This document shows, piece after piece, positions 59,202-64,000 of a DNA stretch of 64,000 bases. A program made the translations under genes and the position numbers. Each line of letters starts with the position of its first letter. The first letter of the stretch is position 1. The stretch is taken from positions 1 through 64,000 of the forward strand of contig JAMAHW010000025.1 of the NCBI GenBank assembly GCA_023627715.1, in the 5' to 3' direction. The notes below the pieces were generated by a model that made no database searches, had not been told where the DNA came from, and saw nothing but the letters and a program-made list of their open reading frames with translations. The DNA comes from Periconia sp. R9002 (Eukaryota; Ascomycota; Dothideomycetes; Pleosporales; Periconiaceae).

Positions 59202-60793
59202 GATGGAAAATGAAAGGATCGTAGATTTGTTGAATATGGAATTGACTGTAAAGGATTGTCGAAAAAAGCGAGCACAGCTCTCGTTAGAATTGAAAGCGAA
59301 GAAAAAAAGTGCCGGCACCGCAAGGATTGAAAGAAGACTGCAACTGGAACTGGAGAAGAAGATGAGGCGTGAATTTTAAAATGCCTGGCCGATAATTGCG
59401 ATATATAGTTGCTCCCCCGCTATGACCCCAGAATCAATTTTTAGAAAAAGATGGCGTTCATTTCAGGGTATGTTTACGGCCGGGTGGGAGCCGTGTGCAT
59501 CTAACGTTTGATGCCGGAAGATGCCTGGAAAAGAGCAGGCTCGAACATGTCCAGTCTCCACCCATCTCTCACACTGTCGAGGCTTCGAGCAGTGGGTAGA
59601 ACCCGTGGGCCTAGGAGCAGCTGTTAGCAATGGACGAATCACAGGTATGGGCTGTGCTGTGTGTAGCTGAGGTGACGTTGATGACATGACGCTAAACAGC
59701 GTTACGGAATGACAGTCGTCACGTCAGTTGTCAGAGATGTTGTAACAGATGGACCGGGGGTCGATGTGAACAAAAGAGCTAAGCTTTTTGGAAACGCATA
59801 AGTTTTGCGGGCTTTGCCAAAGGCTGCAATGAGGCAGGCTTCAGGAACCTGAGGTCGATCTGAATCTTGGCAAGTTTCAGAAAATAAGCAAGCGAGTGCG
59901 TTACAGTTTCGCGTCCTCGGGGTTTTTCAAGACATGGATCGGAACGGGGGAGTCGGAGTAACGATCAAGTAGGAGATTATTCATGCTTTTTCGGCGTAAG
60001 TATAGACTGTGATGTAAACAATCAATGATTAAGTCGATGTTAAGAGAAATGCACTGCGAGTTAGTGTACAGTCCATGTCCCCATTAACCAATCTCTACCT
60101 CGGGCATAGGAGTACTATATGAGAAACATGGAACAGAACAATGTGTAGAATGCATAAATCATGTTTGTCTTGGAGTCTTGGACGCTCAGCACTTTTCCGT
60201 CGCGCTCGGGGGCCACGATGAGCAGTTTCACTCTCTTCAAGGATTGATTGATGTAGGCGCCGGGGCCTCACCAAAACCTGGACAAGAGTGGGACGACAAC
60301 ATGTCATCGCACGGTTTTGATGGACGATGGTTGTGGCCCAGAAACGATCGTAGGGTGTTCCCGGTCGATGATGGCCGTGGAAATGATGGGGGTGGAGGTG
60401 GATACTCGGTGCATGAATGATTGTCTTTCCAGCCGCCTCTTCGGTGCGGAATAACCTTCAAGCGTTTGCGGACGCCGCGGGCAGTGACAAATGCATAGTC
60501 CGCGTAATCGCAAAAGCAGACCATGCAAGCTATGTATAGCAATAATGTTTGGCAGAATTTCAAATAATAACAGTTTGTTCCTGGAACAAAAAAAAATGAA
60601 TATCAAAAGTGGGCGTGGTGTTCACAAGATGTAAATCGGGAGTGCCAGCCAATCAGAGACGCGGTATTAGAAGTTCCGCTTAGCCTCGGGACGGCTGGTG
60701 ATAGCGTCATGGCCAACTTCAGATGGAATTGAAAGAATGGCGTCTTGAATAGTTACCCATTGTGTTTATCTCTACCTGTAGCTACCACCGACA
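59202..60793. other. Intergenic, no confident gene
   Basis: Divergent upstream region of the repeat protein and ETF-QO. A 108-codon minus frame (60237-60563) starts with a hydrophobic stretch but lacks further support. Confidence 0.45.
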
Positions 60794-62768
60794 ATGCCTG
60801 CTCGACCGTTTCCCGCATCCATTGCACGGCGCGTGCTCTCGTCACAAGCACATGCACCCGCGCCGCCTGCACGACTCACTTTTGCCGCTTCGCCTTCTTT
60901 TTCTTCGAGCGCTCCATCAAGCCGCAACCTCAGCGCATGGAGGTCGTACCGGCCAGCCTTTCGAACGACATGCCAGCGCAGAGCACTCTCCTCAACTGTA
61001 CGACTCCCATATGCCAATTCAGATGCATTCGACGTGCGGCAACAGGAACGCGAGTCGGACGAGGTTGATGTCTGCATCGTTGGTGGCGGGCCGGCAGGGC
61101 TTTCGGCCGCTATCAAGTTGAAGCAGCTGGCAAATGAGGCAGGCAATGAAGAATTCCGTGTTTTGGTACTGGAAAAGGCTGGAGATCTTGGTGATCACAT
61201 CGTCTCGGGCAATGTCATTGAACCGTCGGCTCTGAACGAATTGATCCCGGATTGGAAAGATGAGGACAATCCGAACCGTTTCGAGCACATCACGCCTGCC
61301 AAAGAAGACCGCCTGCGATTCCTTACCAAGAATAGCTCGATACCCATCCCAAAGCCTCCGCAAATGAACAACCACGGCAACTACATTATAAGTTTGAACC
61401 AGCTGGTCAAGTGGTTGGGAGAACGTGCCGAGGAAGTGGGCGTGGAAGTTTATCCCGGGTTTGCGGCTTCTGAGATTCTATACGATCACGAGGGTACTGT
61501 AACCGGTGTGGCCACCAACGACCTGGGAATCTCGCGATCCGGAGAACCCAAGGATTCGTTCGAGCGAGGCATGGCGTTTCATGCCCGGGTAACACTGCTC
61601 GGGGAGGGCGCACACGGCAGCTTGACCAAACAGGTCATTAAAAAGTATGATCTTAGGCGGGACAGCCAACACCAGACTTATGGGCTCGGGATCAAGGAAG
61701 TCTGGGAGGTACAGCCGGAGAAGTTCCAGTCAGGCCTCATTGTGCATTCTATGGGCTATCCGCTCCCTACAGACACTTATGGAGGAGGTTGGATGTATCA
61801 TTTTGGGGACAACATGGTAAGCATTGGGCTGGTCGTGGGCCTGGATTACCCGAACCCGTGGCTTGCGCCTTATGGCGAGTTCCAAAAAATGAAGCACCAC
61901 CCGCTATACAAGGATGTGCTGGAAGGCGGCAAATGCATTTCTTACGGTGCTAGAACCCTGAATGAGGGTGGCTTTCAATCAATACCTAAATGCGCATTCC
62001 CTGGTGGTGCCCTGATTGGAGACACAGCTGGTTTCCTCAACGTGCCAAAAATCAAGGGCACTCATACAGCCATGAGGTCTGGCATGCTCGCTGCCGAAGC
62101 GACATGGGACGCATTGCGGGAAAATAAGGATGGCACGGTGTTCCTATACGACTACGAAGACAAGTTGCGTAACTCCAGCATCTGGAAAGAACTGAAGCAG
62201 GTCCGGAATATGCGACCATCTTTCCACACGCCACTTGGCCTATACGGTGGCATTCTATACTCTGGCTTAGAGGCCTACGTACTGCGAGGCAAAGCACCCT
62301 GGACGCTGAAGCACGGGAGCCCTGATCACGCAGCAACCAAGCGTGCCGATCAGTGTAAAAAGATTGAATATCCCAAGCCAGACGGTAAGATCAGTTTTGA
62401 CATCTTGACGAGCGTCAGCCGGAGCGGCACCAATCACGAAGAAGATCAGCCTGTCCATTTGCAAGTAAAGGACTGGGATGCGCATGCCCAAAAGGAATGG
62501 CCTGCATACAAGGGCGTAGAGAATCGGTTCTGCCCTGCAGGAGTGTACGAATACGTCGAGGACGACAGTAAAGATTTGGGCGTGCGGTTCCAAATCAATG
62601 CTCAAAAGTAAGTGCCGATTCCAACATGATATCTTCGAGTCTTGCACGCAGAGCTAACAAGCCCGCAGCTGTGTCCACTGCAAGACATGCGACATCAAAG
62701 TGCCAGACCAGGACATCAACTGGAGCACCCCGCAGGGCGGCGAAGGACCCAAGTACGTGTTGACGTAA
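60794..62768 (+). CDS. Electron transfer flavoprotein-ubiquinone oxidoreductase
   Basis: Mitochondrial inner-membrane enzyme that passes electrons from ETF (fatty-acid and amino-acid oxidation) to ubiquinone. Two exons, 60794-62607 and 62669-62768, give 637 aa. The first 70 residues are Ser/Arg/Ala-rich and lack acidic residues, as a mitochondrial presequence should. The FAD motif VGGGPAG is at 96-102, followed by [21 protein letters not shown]. The ubiquinone/FAD parts [28 protein letters not shown] and [12 protein letters not shown] are typical. The 4Fe-4S cluster ligands are Cys580, Cys606, Cys609 and Cys612; the last three are in the short second exon ([11 protein letters not shown]), so splicing is essential for function. 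Orthologue of ETFDH/yeast Cir2. Confidence 0.95.
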
Positions 62769-63619
62769 AGCGCTGGGGTGAAGTGTGTTATAGCCCTGTA
62801 CTTTGGTTTTGTTCATTTGTACATTCAGATTTGCGAATGAGGCGTCTCAGCATTCAAAGGTTTGGAATAACAAAAAAGGCTGGTTTTATTGGGGGGGTGC
62901 GCACCGCATGCATGTGCGCAATTTTGCTCTCCGATACCTTGTATGCTTATCACGTAAACCTTATTGTAAATATTACCATATTGCTTTTGCTCCTGCTATT
63001 GCGTCGTTGGCTGTTGCTGTTTGCATGTTCTGGTTGGCTGTTCCCGATGTCCCTTCGATTCGGGTCACAATCACGAGCATCACGTGACCAAGCCAAGCCG
63101 CGCTAGTCGCATCACTTTCGACTTCGCCCTGCGCCCAACCTCGATCAACTTCCACCACCACCCTTTCTTGTCCTTACCGGCCGCACAAGGTAAAAGGCAG
63201 CCCCGTTCGCGATAATTTTGCCCTGCGCATCTTATCGCACCCCTCCACTGCTCCCTCCCCCGCTTGTTCCGGTCCTCCCCGCTGGCCATATTGCTCGTAG
63301 CCAGCACTCCTCTGGAAGAAACCGGGTTCCTCATCCGCGGATAGGACTACCAGGCCAGCAGTAGCATCTACCTCTCTGTCTCCAAGGTACGACATGTCGC
63401 TCACCTCGTTGGATTCGCATTTCCCAGGGAATCTGCGCAGAAGATCCTGCGCAGCCCGGCTCGCTGGCATGCTTTCGCATATTTCTCCTTCCCCACGCGC
63501 TTCTTCCGTTTGGCTTTCACTCCTCGACCCTCATCATGCATTATAGGCTTCATCCCGTCTCTTTGGCTCCACGCTCACATCCTGATCCCAGGCTAGGTTA
63601 CTACAACAAACAATCCACC
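62769..63619. other. Intergenic, promoter of the RRM gene
   Basis: 3' flank of ETF-QO, then the RRM gene leader. Includes a TCACGTGA palindrome. No other gene is supported. Confidence 0.45.
63080..63087. promoter_or_regulatory. TCACGTGA (E-box-like)
   Basis: Perfect 8-bp palindrome with a CACGTG core, 540 bp before the ATG of the RRM gene, in a region that otherwise turns pyrimidine-rich toward the start. The role is inferred from the motif. Confidence 0.35.
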
Positions 63620-64000
63620 ATGACTACCGAGGTGTCGTCGACCCGACTCTATCTGGGCAACCTCCCCCGCAACGCCAACAAGGCAGACGTCGAGGCCCAT
63701 TTCAAGACACATGGCACTGGCGAGATCAGCGAGATCAAGTTGATGAACGGCTTTGGCTTCATCGAATACACCGACCCAATGGATGCTCGCGACGTTGTTC
63801 CAGGTCAGTATTTTCCGTCTTTGTTTGAGGGATAACGCTAACTCTTTATACAGCATTCCGTATGTATATCTGCATTAGTGACCATGGCAAAGCCAACTAA
63901 CCCTGTCAAAGATGGTTCCGACTTCATGGGCGAACGCCTCATCGTGCAGTTTGCCCGCGGATCTCGCCGCACCGAGAATTTCACTCCACACGAGCGTGCA
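63620..64000 (+). CDS. RRM protein, SR-type splicing factor-like (partial)
   Basis: RNA-binding protein starting MTTEVSSTRLYLGNL. Exons 63620-63803, 63854-63859 and 63912 onward; the gene runs off the window. The first RRM has RNP2 LYLGNL (10-15) and RNP1 GFGFIEY (44-50), followed by DARDVVPAFHGSDFMGERLIVQFARGSRR-like sequence that matches the S. pombe Srp1/Srp2-type SR proteins of ascomycetes. The reading AFHGSDF requires a 6-nt microexon (CATTCC). An ATG at 63536 is in the same frame and would add 28 residues, but the shorter start is the usual one in this family. Function in pre-mRNA splicing is inferred from the family. Confidence 0.85.

Overview
The window is a stretch of a filamentous ascomycete chromosome. 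Genes are split by GT-AG introns of mostly 50-90 bp with CTAAC/CTGAC-like branch points. Recognisable products include NTE1, ARP9, ETF-ubiquinone oxidoreductase, an AA9 polysaccharide monooxygenase, a terpene synthase, fungal Trk and Sod2-type cation transporters, and a DUF7708-type protein. A TA-rich block with almost no CpA/TpG, typical of repeat-induced point mutation (RIP), fits a Dothideomycete (perhaps Pleosporales); that placement is inference.

Layout. 1-3.9 kb: RIP-type AT-rich block, no genes. 3.9-8.7 kb: cation-transport pair, a Trk K+ transporter whose 5' end is lost in the AT-rich block, and a convergent Sod2/Nha-type Na+/H+ antiporter. 10.4-12.1 kb: GMC oxidoreductase. 12.1-13.9 kb: low-complexity DNA with a 10-N assembly gap flanked by a duplicated 36-mer. 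13.9-23.8 kb: accessory segment with an unknown basic protein, an AAA ATPase divergent from a DUF7708-like protein, a frameshifted astacin-like metalloprotease, and a fucose-lectin-like pseudogene followed by decayed coding scraps. 24.1-25.4 kb: six-exon AA9-like LPMO. 25.4-28.5 kb: no genes seen. 28.5-30.4 kb: conserved fungal protein of unknown function. 30.4-34.6 kb: gene-free, with six TTACGCGCC copies, a perfect 26-bp inverted repeat 1 kb apart, long palindromes and a 173-bp tandem duplication. 34.6-36.5 kb: Gfo/Idh/MocA oxidoreductase. 37.8-38.4 kb: small cupin-like protein. 39.7-41.5 kb: MFS sugar transporter. 42.8-50.2 kb: NTE1 and ARP9, divergent. 51.1-51.5 kb: small conserved-looking protein. 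51.8-55.4 kb: APH-like kinase and a class I terpene synthase, same strand. 57.8-59.2 kb: secreted Ala/Gly/Lys protein with repeated N-A-T sequons. 60.8-62.8 kb: ETF-QO. 63.6 kb to the end: RRM protein with a 6-nt microexon, cut by the window edge.

Together: housekeeping genes (NTE1, ARP9, ETF-QO, RRM protein) fill the right half. Ion homeostasis, carbohydrate attack/uptake and possible self/non-self or defence genes lie to the left, where decay increases toward the AT-rich block. No CRISPR, rRNA or convincing tRNA gene was seen. Exon boundaries come from reading splice sites and frames by eye; there is no transcript evidence.
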